A stretch of 45,538 nucleotides of DNA from positions 1 to 45,538 of the IMG/VR virus record IMGVR_UViG_3300025168_014280, one strand, 5' to 3'. Shown here in pieces: positions 23,117 to 31,312 of the stretch. How positions within the stretch are numbered: position 1 is the first letter of the stretch; each line of letters starts with the position of its first letter. Origin of the DNA: a virus. The notes under the pieces were generated by a model, which worked only from the letters and a program-made list of their open reading frames with translations, was not told the origin of the DNA and did no database searches. A program made the position numbers and the translations under genes.

Positions 23117-23371
23117 TTGGCTAGGGTATTCACCAATGATGCTTTAGAAGTTTGCGATAACGCAGGCGTCGATGGTCGCTATGAAATGATATTGTTAGCG
23201 GCACATAGAGCCAGAAAAATAAGAGAAAGCGAACTTGGCAGAGGAGAAAGAAACACAGTAGAAGCACTTCGAGAATTTGAAAGAGGTGAAACAAATTTTA
23301 CTGAACTGAAAGACTCCTTTGTACAGTCGTTACAAACAGTACACCCGCCAAAAGAAGAAATTGAAGAATGA
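23117..23371 (+). CDS. RNA polymerase omega subunit-like protein
   Basis: From a TTG start at 23117 the product is 84 residues beginning MARVFTNDALEVC. It lines up with bacterial RpoZ (MARVTVQDAVE): RYEMILLAAHRARKI corresponds to RFDLVLVAARRARQ, and NTVEALREFERG to TTVIALREIEEG. Omega helps fold and stabilise the beta-prime subunit of RNA polymerase. The frame is also open to an ATG at 23048, which would add 23 basic residues overlapping the upstream gene; I prefer the TTG because of the RpoZ match. A phage copy could replace host omega to redirect transcription. It overlaps the epimerase gene by four bases. Confidence 0.72.
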   Translation: MARVFTNDALEVCDNAGVDGRYEMILLAAHRARKIRESELGRGERNTVEALREFERGETNFTELKDSFVQSLQTVHPPKEEIEE

Positions 23372-24291
23372 AAATACTTGTCTTTGGCGGGGCAGGATTT
23401 ATCGGACATCACTTAGTAAATCAATTACAACATCAGCATGATATCTGTGTGTACGATAATTTTACAGTGTTCGGCTTACGTGCTGAATATTTAAAAAGAG
23501 AACTGATCCAAAAAAGAACAGAACAATGGTATAATGTTGACACAGTAAGTGGGTCAGTGATAGAAAACTCGTTGATCCAGCATACATTTGAAACTTTCAA
23601 ACCAGATGTGGTTGTAAATCTTGCGGCATATCCAAGAGTAAGTTTATCAGAAAAATATCCTGTACTGAGTGCAGAAGGCATGATTCAAGGATTAATTAAC
23701 ACCATGAATTACCCAATAAAAAAATATGTGCATGTGAGCAGTTCCAACGTATACGGAAACTACCAAGATGACGCTGATGAAAGTTCTTTGTGTGCTCCAA
23801 TTAATCTGTATGGTTCATTAAAACTAACACAAGAGTATTTGATTAAATCAAATGCAAAAATAAAAGGATTTGCTTATAATATTTTAAGACCAATTTGTGT
23901 ATTTGGCAACTATGATCTAGGAGATAGATTAGTTCCAAAATTTGTTAAACAGGCTATTAACAATGAAGATATATTTTATGCACAAGATACTACAACTGAT
24001 ATAACATATGTTTCAGACATGATTCAGGCTATGCAACTTTCAATTGAAAGCGATGTAGACAACGAAACATTTAATGTAAGCAGTGAACACACAGTAACCT
24101 TAAAACAACTTGCTGAACATATTGTATCCTATTATAAAAGCAACAGTAAAATGATTCCAGTTAGTAGAGAAAAATATTTTCCTAATAGAGGTTCATTGAA
24201 AATTGACAAACTGAAAAATTTATTAAAATATGAAAGACAGTTTGATTTACACAAAGCACTAGAACATCTAGACGCTGATAGCATTTACTAG
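23368..24291 (+). CDS. NAD-dependent sugar epimerase/dehydratase (extended SDR)
   Basis: 307 residues. The nucleotide-binding motif GGAGFIG is at 7-13, the catalytic pair is Tyr148 and Lys152 (LYGSLK), and the active-site Ser lies in VHVSSSNVYG. NILRPICVFG and the C-terminal substrate domain complete the family layout. These enzymes act on NDP-sugars (for example UDP-glucose 4-epimerase or GDP-mannose dehydratase); which one is not determined. It is the last plus-strand gene and its 3' end overlaps the convergent glycosyltransferase gene by 24 bases. It may supply a sugar donor to the minus-strand operon. Confidence 0.9.
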   Translation: MKILVFGGAGFIGHHLVNQLQHQHDICVYDNFTVFGLRAEYLKRELIQKRTEQWYNVDTVSGSVIENSLIQHTFETFKPDVVVNLAAYPRVSLSEKYPVLSAEGMIQGLINTMNYPIKKYVHVSSSNVYGNYQDDADESSLCAPINLYGSLKLTQEYLIKSNAKIKGFAYNILRPICVFGNYDLGDRLVPKFVKQAINNEDIFYAQDTTTDITYVSDMIQAMQLSIESDVDNETFNVSSEHTVTLKQLAEHIVSYYKSNSKMIPVSREKYFPNRGSLKIDKLKNLLKYERQFDLHKALEHLDADSIY

Positions 24292-25812
24292 TTTAAACTT
24301 TGCTTTAAGCCAGTTTTCATCATAAAGACACATTAGTTCAGATTCTGCTTTACCCAACCCAAATTCTTTTCCTTGGTTTGCACCTTTCAAACACCATTCA
24401 CTATTTTTTCCTTCTGCGATAGAGCACCAAGCATCCAGCCGCATTTTGTCTTCTGACTTTTTATTCATTTTCATTACACCTGCTGATAATTTTGCACACT
24501 CTCTGAATGCAGATCTCCATGTCATGTATGGAGTTTGATTAAATTCTGCGATCGTGGACAGTATTTTTACATGTTCAAAAGGCATACTACAAGAAAAATC
24601 TACTCCCCAATCTTTAATGTCACGCACAATATTTGTCGGATACAATTTAATGCCATAGCCACCATAGGTAAGCCCATTTATCGGAATGTAAGAATCAAAT
24701 GCATAACACTTAGATTCTGCTAATCTATCAGGTTCGAAATCAAAATTAAAATCCGGATGCACTTGACTCTTAGCAAACACTGCCCAAAAATAAGGTGCTT
24801 CACATATGGCTGCCGCTTGTTTGTATGCATGTACCATGCCTATGCCTTTTGTATCATGCATTCTTATAACATCCAAATTCCTATCAACCAATTTTTGATA
24901 ATTTTCATCAGCATTTGTTTCTTCATATGAGAAAAAATATATTGGAAATTTGCTTTTTATTTCTGCACCTGGATAATATTTTATGTGCGGATAGTCATAT
25001 AGTTGATCCACTACGTAAGATTTTGCTTCCCTTGGTACACACATTACATTCTTGTTTGGACCAAACACATCAATATTAAGGTCATCCCATCTACTTGGAT
25101 AGTGTTTTGGCAACACATCTTTCATTGGGTTTGTGATCTCCACAAACCATTCATAGTGATGAGTGAAAGTATGGTTTTTTATTGCTTCCGCACAAGACGT
25201 AGATAAATCAAATACATTTACTGGTAATGGTTGTACCTGTACATGATGCTCCCTAATTTTAATGGAGTCAAACCATTCTAATTTTTGCAGTGTGTGTAAT
25301 TGATCTTTGAATTCCTGCACTGGCACATAAAACGTGTAGTCACCAAATGTGTGAATAAATTTTTCTTCACCTATATCAGGATGCCAAGTAAAATCAAAAT
25401 TATCATAAGCACAAACAGATGATGTGATCCATATGTGTGACTCTTCTGTTTTATTACACATACGTTTAATAAAGTTAAAAAAATTGGAGTTGAGTCTTTC
25501 TCCTTCTTGCTCATGTGGCATCATGTTGGTAGCATGAAATCTTGGCGCTGATCTTTGTCTGGTTACTGTGTGTTCATGGAATTGCCATGCAGTGTCAGAT
25601 GTATGTTTTTGATTTACAAGATAAGTGTGTGAGTTTTTTGCGTGTTGATCACCAAACACTTGTACAAAGTTTTGTTCCCAATCAGGAACTCTATAATCAA
25701 AATTAAAATCAGTATAATTGTTTTTCGAGTCTATGATCCAGAACCATTCTGTGTTTGCTGTATAATCAGTTAAGGTGCCATTGTACTCAAAACAATCGTA
25801 CATCAGGAACAA
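24268..25812 (-). CDS. Repeat-containing GT-A-like protein, 514 aa
   Basis: The protein contains four copies of a unit of about 45 residues, at roughly 21-66, 124-168, 219-265 and 340-385. Each has an aromatic strand (FWIIDS, IWITSS, EWFVEI, FWAVFA), a NFDF-like turn and a closing strand. The fourth copy sits in a region (about 311-445) that resembles the GT-A-like protein at 37677: RMHDTKGIGMVHAYKQAA before it and YMTWRSAFRECAKLS after it. I take it to be a glycosyltransferase relative, perhaps with repeated binding modules. No clear DxD remains in the repeats. It is the last gene of the minus-strand operon and overlaps the carbamoyltransferase gene by 10 bases. Confidence 0.6.
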   Translation of the reverse strand: MFLMYDCFEYNGTLTDYTANTEWFWIIDSKNNYTDFNFDYRVPDWEQNFVQVFGDQHAKNSHTYLVNQKHTSDTAWQFHEHTVTRQRSAPRFHATNMMPHEQEGERLNSNFFNFIKRMCNKTEESHIWITSSVCAYDNFDFTWHPDIGEEKFIHTFGDYTFYVPVQEFKDQLHTLQKLEWFDSIKIREHHVQVQPLPVNVFDLSTSCAEAIKNHTFTHHYEWFVEITNPMKDVLPKHYPSRWDDLNIDVFGPNKNVMCVPREAKSYVVDQLYDYPHIKYYPGAEIKSKFPIYFFSYEETNADENYQKLVDRNLDVIRMHDTKGIGMVHAYKQAAAICEAPYFWAVFAKSQVHPDFNFDFEPDRLAESKCYAFDSYIPINGLTYGGYGIKLYPTNIVRDIKDWGVDFSCSMPFEHVKILSTIAEFNQTPYMTWRSAFRECAKLSAGVMKMNKKSEDKMRLDAWCSIAEGKNSEWCLKGANQGKEFGLGKAESELMCLYDENWLKAKFKLVNAISV

Positions 25813-27266
25813 ACTTTGATGCCGTATTTGGCTTCGAATCTGTCAGCATCTTCTCTAGTGTTAACCATAGGTTCCCCACGAATGTTAAGAGATGTATTAA
25901 GCAACATAGGGCAACCAGTTTTCTCATACCATTTTTCTAACAACATTCTAAAACCAGGTGAATCATCCTTGCCTACTGTCTGCACTCTGGATGTTCCATC
26001 CACATGGATAATGGCAGGAAACTCATGTGGTTTTTTACATGTGCCAACAAACTGCATGTATGGAGAATCATCAGTGCATATATCAAAATACTCATTTACA
26101 TGTTCTTTCAGTATTGCAGGAGCAAAGGGTCTAAATTTTTGTCTACGTTTAATTGCATTCACTTGATCTTTAATTTCAGGACCTCTAGGATCTGCTAGAA
26201 GTGATCTATGGCCTAAAGCACGTGGCCCAAATTCAGCACGTCCAGACGCTACTCCGACTATTTTATTGGCATCTAATTCAGTGATAATTGCGTCTACAGG
26301 GTATGGATTGTCTATATTGGTACCAATGTACGGCCCCGGCCATTTTACCCTTTTTCCATGCTCTGCAAGTGCGGCTCCTAGTGATGATCCACAGTCTCCT
26401 GGATTGGGCATAATCCATACAGAATCAGCATGTCCAAATATGTGTGAATTTGCCACACAGTTCAGAGCCACTCCTCCTTGATAGATTAAATGGTTATTAC
26501 CATGATTAGTGTGTGCCATTGCTTTTTTGGTATATTCTACTACGAACTCTTCTGCCACTGCTTGAATACTAGCGGCTATGTCCATTACATCTGCTCCTGG
26601 CAAATAGTTTCCTAGTCCTTCATGCACATTCTTCTTCAATTCAAAAGGATAATAACTTGCAATAAAGTCTTTTTTTATTTTGTCTTTGTAGATCGGTTTG
26701 CCCCATCCTGCCATACCCATGGTGATGTATTCTTCATCCATTGGTTTTAAATTACAACGGAGAGTGAATGCTGAATACAACAATCCAAAAGAATGTGGAT
26801 ATTTGCTGTTGAACAGATGTTTCAATCCTCTCCTATCATCATATTCCCAAACGGAGCAAGTCAAAAATTCTCCAATAGCATCCAACACAACTACAGTGCC
26901 CATGTTCATTGGACCAGTAAATGCACCGGCAGCCGCATGCGAATAATGATGGTCAAATGTTTTTACCGGCGCTGTGATGCCAAACTGTTTCATGTATTTT
27001 GCTGGTGAACCTTCTAGGCCAACATAGGCATATTCACCTGTAACCATTTTGCGTATATTTTTTTTCCAAGGCTTTTCGTACCATGCAACCACATCTGGCA
27101 TACCATACTGCATGGCTTCCTTGACCATGTCAATGTGTAAACCTTTGTCATGTTTTTTGCCTGAATATCTTTCACTGTGAGCGCCGAATACAATTTTACC
27201 ATCTTTGATCACGCTCAGTCCTGCATCATGAAAATGTGCAGATACTCCCCAAATAGTTTTACTCAA
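25803..27266 (-). CDS. NodU/CmcH-type carbamoyltransferase
   Basis: 487 residues. It transfers a carbamoyl group from carbamoyl phosphate via carbamoyl-AMP to a hydroxyl, usually on a sugar. The N-terminal Kae1-like domain begins WGVSAHFHDAGLSVI and carries FDHHYSHAA (104-112, metal-binding histidines). YQGGVALNCVANS and NPGDCGSSLGAAL form the ATP-binding part. The C-terminal YrdC-like region starts FGPRALGHRSLLADPR, followed by FRPFAPAI and MLLNTSLNIRGEPMV. All family landmarks are present. With the surrounding glycosyltransferases it most likely decorates a glycan, although a carbamoylated nucleotide cannot be excluded. Confidence 0.93.
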   Translation of the reverse strand: MSKTIWGVSAHFHDAGLSVIKDGKIVFGAHSERYSGKKHDKGLHIDMVKEAMQYGMPDVVAWYEKPWKKNIRKMVTGEYAYVGLEGSPAKYMKQFGITAPVKTFDHHYSHAAAGAFTGPMNMGTVVVLDAIGEFLTCSVWEYDDRRGLKHLFNSKYPHSFGLLYSAFTLRCNLKPMDEEYITMGMAGWGKPIYKDKIKKDFIASYYPFELKKNVHEGLGNYLPGADVMDIAASIQAVAEEFVVEYTKKAMAHTNHGNNHLIYQGGVALNCVANSHIFGHADSVWIMPNPGDCGSSLGAALAEHGKRVKWPGPYIGTNIDNPYPVDAIITELDANKIVGVASGRAEFGPRALGHRSLLADPRGPEIKDQVNAIKRRQKFRPFAPAILKEHVNEYFDICTDDSPYMQFVGTCKKPHEFPAIIHVDGTSRVQTVGKDDSPGFRMLLEKWYEKTGCPMLLNTSLNIRGEPMVNTREDADRFEAKYGIKVCS

Positions 27267-28258
27267 TTTTTTATTCCTAGTTCTGCCCTATGTTTGTGCC
27301 AACCTTGTTTGACACAATGACTATGGTTGTGTTCTATAACATCTTTCATTTCTTCTATAAAATTGTACATTTTCTCTTGCCTGCTGTCAATACTGTCAAT
27401 TACTTTGCAAATAGCGTTCACTCTATCAACTCCATGCATGTCGTCATAATCTTCGTTCCACCATTTGTTAAAAGTTTTAAAACCTAATTTGTGCAACAAA
27501 CCTAAATGTCCTTGTCCTGCCATTATCACAAAAGGCTTTTTGAACAACATGGGTCTGATTGTTTTTTCTGTGATAAATGTGGTGTTATTAGCAGTTTCAG
27601 TTTCACTCACAATATCAACAAATATGTTATCATAGTGATGTTTTATACCTAAGACATTTTCTGGAAATTGTAACAATACACCTTTGCGAAAATGTTTTAC
27701 TCGTATATTGTTGTGCGGTGCAGATAATAATATTTGTTTGTATTTCTCAGCGTCCTGTTCACTATAAAATTCTTTCAGTTTTTTTATTGTGTAATCTGTA
27801 AATGGAGGTTTACCTGCGCCAGTCCAAAAGGTATGCAAACAATTATTTGTAGATTTAACCTTGTCGTGCAATACTACTCTGTCCCAACTAGGTCTTCCAA
27901 TAAAATGACCAAAAAGTTTTTCTGGTTGTGCGACATATTCTGTGGCCCAATCAACGTTAGATCTTTTTATTAGATCTAACCAATATGGTTTTCTATACAC
28001 AATTTTGCAAGGATAATTTGCCTGATAGTCACATATCTCTATTGTGATATTATCTATGTTGATGTTTTTTTCTTTTGCTGTTTGTAAAATTTTGTCCCAA
28101 GCACCGTTTTCATACAGATTGTAACCTTCTGGATACATGTCTAACACAGGATCCTGTGATTTGGATATACACAAATTAAAATAGTCTTCTAAAGCAGTGG
28201 CAAAGTTATTGAAAACAACACCGACGTTAACATACTTGAGCAAAGGCATTTTTTTCAA
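27263..28258 (-). CDS. GT10-like glycosyltransferase of a marine-phage family (copy 1)
   Basis: 331 residues. The diagnostic block is IFVDIVSETETANNTTFITEKTIRPMLFKKPFVIMAG (given here in shorthand by its ends and the ITEKTIRPMLFKKP core), followed by GLLHKLGFKTFNKWWNEDYD. The TEK...P.L...P pattern resembles the donor-binding segment of GT10 fucosyltransferases. The N-terminal part has DPVLDMYPEGYNLYE and KLFGHFIGRPSWDR, both repeated in the paralogue at 28760. The likely role is transfer of a sugar to a phage or host surface component. It overlaps its neighbours by four bases on each side. Confidence 0.65.
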   Translation of the reverse strand: MKKMPLLKYVNVGVVFNNFATALEDYFNLCISKSQDPVLDMYPEGYNLYENGAWDKILQTAKEKNINIDNITIEICDYQANYPCKIVYRKPYWLDLIKRSNVDWATEYVAQPEKLFGHFIGRPSWDRVVLHDKVKSTNNCLHTFWTGAGKPPFTDYTIKKLKEFYSEQDAEKYKQILLSAPHNNIRVKHFRKGVLLQFPENVLGIKHHYDNIFVDIVSETETANNTTFITEKTIRPMLFKKPFVIMAGQGHLGLLHKLGFKTFNKWWNEDYDDMHGVDRVNAICKVIDSIDSRQEKMYNFIEEMKDVIEHNHSHCVKQGWHKHRAELGIKN

Positions 28259-28770
28259 AACAACACTCCTATGCCCATATGTCTTATTCTAGTAAGACTC
28301 ATAAATTTGTATTGCTGTGCTTGAACACCCGGTAAATGCATATCGTGTAGCAAAATAATATGATCCGGAGATACAACTTGTTTCAATTTCATCATGGTTG
28401 TGTCCATATAAAAACTATCGTGTGAATGATCGACAAACACCCAATCAAATTCAGTGTCCACAGTGTCTAACCAGATGTTGCTGTCTTTATTGATGTAATC
28501 TATGTTATCAAACATTTGTAAATTGTGTTTGGCTTTTTCTTGTTGTTCTTTGAATATTTCTACTGTGGTAATTTTTGCATCAGGGTCGCAAAAACTTGCT
28601 ATGATAGATGTGCTTAATCCTTGATATGTACCTAATTCTAAAATAGTTTTTTTGCCCGACAAAGTTTTTTCTATTACTCTTGCTTCGTCTCTGTGCATCC
28701 AGCCTTCTATGCCAAATTGAAGCATGCCGTCCTTGTTATGTTTTAATTCTGCTAAAGATTTAATTTTCAT
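28255..28770 (-). CDS. Class I SAM-dependent methyltransferase
   Basis: 171 residues. Motif I is ILELGTYQG (43-51), motif II is ITTVEIFKE with the acidic residue for the SAM ribose, and EFDWVFVDHSHDSFYMDT is motif IV. SPDHIILLHDM closes the core sheet. The pattern resembles small O-methyltransferases of the Methyltransf_24 type found in sugar clusters. It is sandwiched between two paralogous GT10-like genes, overlapping both, which suggests it methylates the sugar they transfer or the acceptor. Confidence 0.85.
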   Translation of the reverse strand: MKIKSLAELKHNKDGMLQFGIEGWMHRDEARVIEKTLSGKKTILELGTYQGLSTSIIASFCDPDAKITTVEIFKEQQEKAKHNLQMFDNIDYINKDSNIWLDTVDTEFDWVFVDHSHDSFYMDTTMMKLKQVVSPDHIILLHDMHLPGVQAQQYKFMSLTRIRHMGIGVLF

Positions 28771-29806
28771 AACATTCTATTTCACTATCATTCCATACAC
28801 TAACATTGAACTTATGCAGGTGTTTTTCATATCCTTTGTTTGCTACATGTTCAAAATTATGTTCTAACACAGATTGCATTTCTTTCAACATATTCTTCCT
28901 TGCACTGTGACCCATGTCAGCAATATTTTGCATTCTTTTTTGTATTCCTATAAATTTTGATTTAAAATTAAGATTATCATATTCTTCGTCGAACCATTTG
29001 TCAAAAGTTTGAAAACCTAATTGGCGTAATTTTTCCAAATAGTTAGTCCCGCACATGGCTAAAAAAGGTCTTTTAAACAACATTGGACGCACAGTTTTTT
29101 CTGTAATGAAACAATTTTCATCAGACGTATCAGTTTCATGCATAATGTCCACAAAGGTTTGTTGATACGTCATCTGTAATGGTTTAATATCGTCAGGCCA
29201 ATTAGGACTTGATTTTATTGCATTAAAGGGATCTAAATTTTGTAGTGGAGTATCTAATGTATCACTTACAATTTGTTTTATTTCTTGATTGTTATAATGT
29301 CCTGTATTTTTTAAATTTACTATTATATCAGACAAACTTTTTTCCACATTGGCAAATCCATGCATAGAATAATAAGATATGTCAGCATATCTGTTCTTGA
29401 TGTAACTGTGCATTGCACATCTATCCCAAGTCATTCTTCCTATGAAATGTCCGAAATGTTTTGCAGTGTAATGAGTAAACTCTATATTGTTTTCCTGTGC
29501 ATATACAGATGCTTTGTCTAAGAAATAAGGAGTGTGTTTTATAACCTTGCAGTGATATTCTGCTGACATATCTCCAGTCACTAACGTGATGTCCGTCTCA
29601 TTAAATCCACATGCTTTTGCTATGGCCAGTATAGCATCATAAGTCTCTGCTGTGTGTAGGTTGTAACCTTCTGGATAAAGATCAAGAATAGGATCATTAT
29701 TATTTTTTTTACACCATGTAAAGTAATTGGTTAGATCACTAGTAAATTTTCCTAATCCACTATACAGATATCCTATGCCAGTAATAGGCCAAAGTTTTAG
29801 TTTCAT
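28760..29806 (-). CDS. GT10-like glycosyltransferase of a marine-phage family (copy 2)
   Basis: 348 residues, a clear paralogue of the gene at 27263. Shared features are DPILDLYPEGYNLH, KHFGHFIGRMTWDR, TFVDIMHETDTSDENCF followed by ITEKTVRPMLFKRPF, and LRQLGFQTFDKWFDEEYD. The most divergent part is the middle (about 150-220), which may set acceptor specificity. As with copy 1, the TEK/P.L segment suggests a GT10-like donor site. The presence of two copies suggests two different linkages in one glycan. It overlaps the oxygenase and the methyltransferase genes. Confidence 0.65.
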   Translation of the reverse strand: MKLKLWPITGIGYLYSGLGKFTSDLTNYFTWCKKNNNDPILDLYPEGYNLHTAETYDAILAIAKACGFNETDITLVTGDMSAEYHCKVIKHTPYFLDKASVYAQENNIEFTHYTAKHFGHFIGRMTWDRCAMHSYIKNRYADISYYSMHGFANVEKSLSDIIVNLKNTGHYNNQEIKQIVSDTLDTPLQNLDPFNAIKSSPNWPDDIKPLQMTYQQTFVDIMHETDTSDENCFITEKTVRPMLFKRPFLAMCGTNYLEKLRQLGFQTFDKWFDEEYDNLNFKSKFIGIQKRMQNIADMGHSARKNMLKEMQSVLEHNFEHVANKGYEKHLHKFNVSVWNDSEIECYEN

Positions 29807-30528
29807 TTTTTGTCAACAGGGTTACCATGTTCATCTTCGTAATACAAACTACGGTGTGGTTTTTCTTCTGGTATGCTGTTGGACGTATAATAAAATATTC
29901 TAAATCCTACACGTGCCACTGTGTCTGGACAGGTCATAGGGTGTGGATGACCATGTCTTAATTTAGGATGATATTTCCACATTAACAGTGTGTTAGGTTC
30001 AGGAGTGATTTCTGCCACAGTTTCTGTGTTTTCTAAGTTTCGAAACTGTAATCCTCCCTGCCAGTCAGATTGCCATTCTTTACTAAGATATAAAATTAGA
30101 TTTAATTGTCTATTAAGATGTAATTCTTCATTCCAATTAAAATCTGTATGCATTTTAAGACTGTGACCTTTATAGGATTTCATCAACCCTGCTCCAACCA
30201 TATGTGGATCAGGAATAAGTTTGGATTCTTTAGTGAACTGTTCTAACCAAGTTACAAATTCAGTTGAATTCATTTCTAAATTCAGTTGCCTAATAAGTGG
30301 TGCCACATCACCGTAATTATTTGTGCATTCTTCCATGTATGAACCATTCCTTGTAAATCTTGTCCATCTTTGTTTTGGAATGTCTTCAACTTGTTGTGCT
30401 AATTTTTTAAACAGTTCGTCTGGCAAAAAATTAGGTAGTGCTATCCAAGGCACTGGATCTGCAGTATGATAATCCATACTAAAGTGCCTTGCAGAGTATT
30501 TGTTGGTTATTTCATTAATATTGATCAT
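29803..30528 (-). CDS. 2OG-Fe(II) oxygenase (prolyl-4-hydroxylase type)
   Basis: 241 residues. Iron ligands are His127 and Asp129 (LKMHTDFNW) and a second histidine in RHGHPHPMTCPDT (His194 or His196). Arg206 or Arg210 (ARVGFRIFYY) is the 2-oxoglutarate anchor. The LNLILYLSKEW and WQGGLQF strands are typical of the prolyl-hydroxylase-like group. It would hydroxylate a peptide, sugar or base. It starts two bases after a 34-residue gene and is followed by glycosyltransferase genes; hydroxylation to create a sugar attachment site is one possibility. Confidence 0.85.
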   Translation of the reverse strand: MININEITNKYSARHFSMDYHTADPVPWIALPNFLPDELFKKLAQQVEDIPKQRWTRFTRNGSYMEECTNNYGDVAPLIRQLNLEMNSTEFVTWLEQFTKESKLIPDPHMVGAGLMKSYKGHSLKMHTDFNWNEELHLNRQLNLILYLSKEWQSDWQGGLQFRNLENTETVAEITPEPNTLLMWKYHPKLRHGHPHPMTCPDTVARVGFRIFYYTSNSIPEEKPHRSLYYEDEHGNPVDKK

Positions 30529-30529
30529 A

Positions 30530-30634
30530 TCAATGATAGATAAAAGGATCTTTCTTTTTAAGTTCTTTAATTTTTTTGCGATATTGGAGTTCTAGTTTAA
30601 TTTTGTGAAACAAACTTTTAATCCAGGATAACAT
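30530..30634 (-). CDS. 34-residue micro-gene (basic amphipathic peptide)
   Basis: An ATG (30634-30632) follows the stop of the SGNH-like gene without any spacer, and the TGA lies one base before the oxygenase ATG. The frame therefore fills the gap between two genes exactly. The peptide starts MLSWIKSLFHKIKLEL, continues with a Lys-rich helix and ends KKKDPFIYH. It has no cysteine. I recall similar short peptides ending in DPFIY in T4-like marine phages. Its position inside an operon with five radical SAM enzymes makes it a possible peptide substrate, but an amphipathic membrane-associated or accessory peptide is equally likely. Confidence 0.65.
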   Translation of the reverse strand: MLSWIKSLFHKIKLELQYRKKIKELKKKDPFIYH

Positions 30635-31312
30635 TTAGATATTTAACATGCCTTTTAACAGTGTGCATGCCTCTTGATGTGCTTGATGTAACGGGTGTTT
30701 ATATTTGCCTACAGGAAAATTTTTGTCTGAGCACCATTCTATAAAACCTTTGCCTTGGAAAGAGTGCATAGTAAGTTCTGCAACATCATCGCATGCTGGC
30801 AAAAATACATATTGAGCACCCTGCGACTCCAGATACCCTTTCACTGCCAGCATACATAATTCAGTTTGAAACATATACTGTTTGTGACCTGTGTAGGTGT
30901 AGATCTTTTTGGATAACTCTGGAATTCCTATTTCATTCAGTTGTTGAGAATACTCTCGATATTCATCAAATGCTTTGATATCGTAATCCCATGAATTCGG
31001 AGCAAGGTCCAACCAAGTTGTTGGCTGATTATTTTTTCCTTTAATTAACTGATTTAGATGCACACCAAAACGTGAAGGATACGTCCATTGCACTATGTAG
31101 AATGATTGCCAATCTGCTTTGCTTTCTAGTATCTGTTTTGCAATGCCTTGGTTAGATGCAGAAGGATATGCTACACAATTATATTCCACACCCAAGTGCT
31201 TGGCTGTTAAAGCAGGGTACGTTAGTTGTGAATATGGTACTTCATCGCCAAGTTCTGATCCATGTATAAATGAACATCCTGCTGATACAATTTTCTTTAT
31301 ATTTCTGTCCAC
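30635..31312 (-). CDS. SGNH-like hydrolase family protein
   Basis: 225 residues. The N-terminus IKKIVSAGCSFIHGSEL has the block I serine (Ser14) of SGNH/GDSL hydrolases, ASNQGI supplies the asparagine-containing block, and KHPLHQAHQEA near the C-terminus has the late catalytic histidine region. Such enzymes are esterases or acetyl hydrolases acting on sugars or lipids. The divergent marine-phage branch has no tested substrate. It overlaps the first radical SAM gene by 16 bases. In a surface-glycan cluster, de-acylation would fit. Confidence 0.65.
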   Translation of the reverse strand: MDRNIKKIVSAGCSFIHGSELGDEVPYSQLTYPALTAKHLGVEYNCVAYPSASNQGIAKQILESKADWQSFYIVQWTYPSRFGVHLNQLIKGKNNQPTTWLDLAPNSWDYDIKAFDEYREYSQQLNEIGIPELSKKIYTYTGHKQYMFQTELCMLAVKGYLESQGAQYVFLPACDDVAELTMHSFQGKGFIEWCSDKNFPVGKYKHPLHQAHQEACTLLKGMLNI

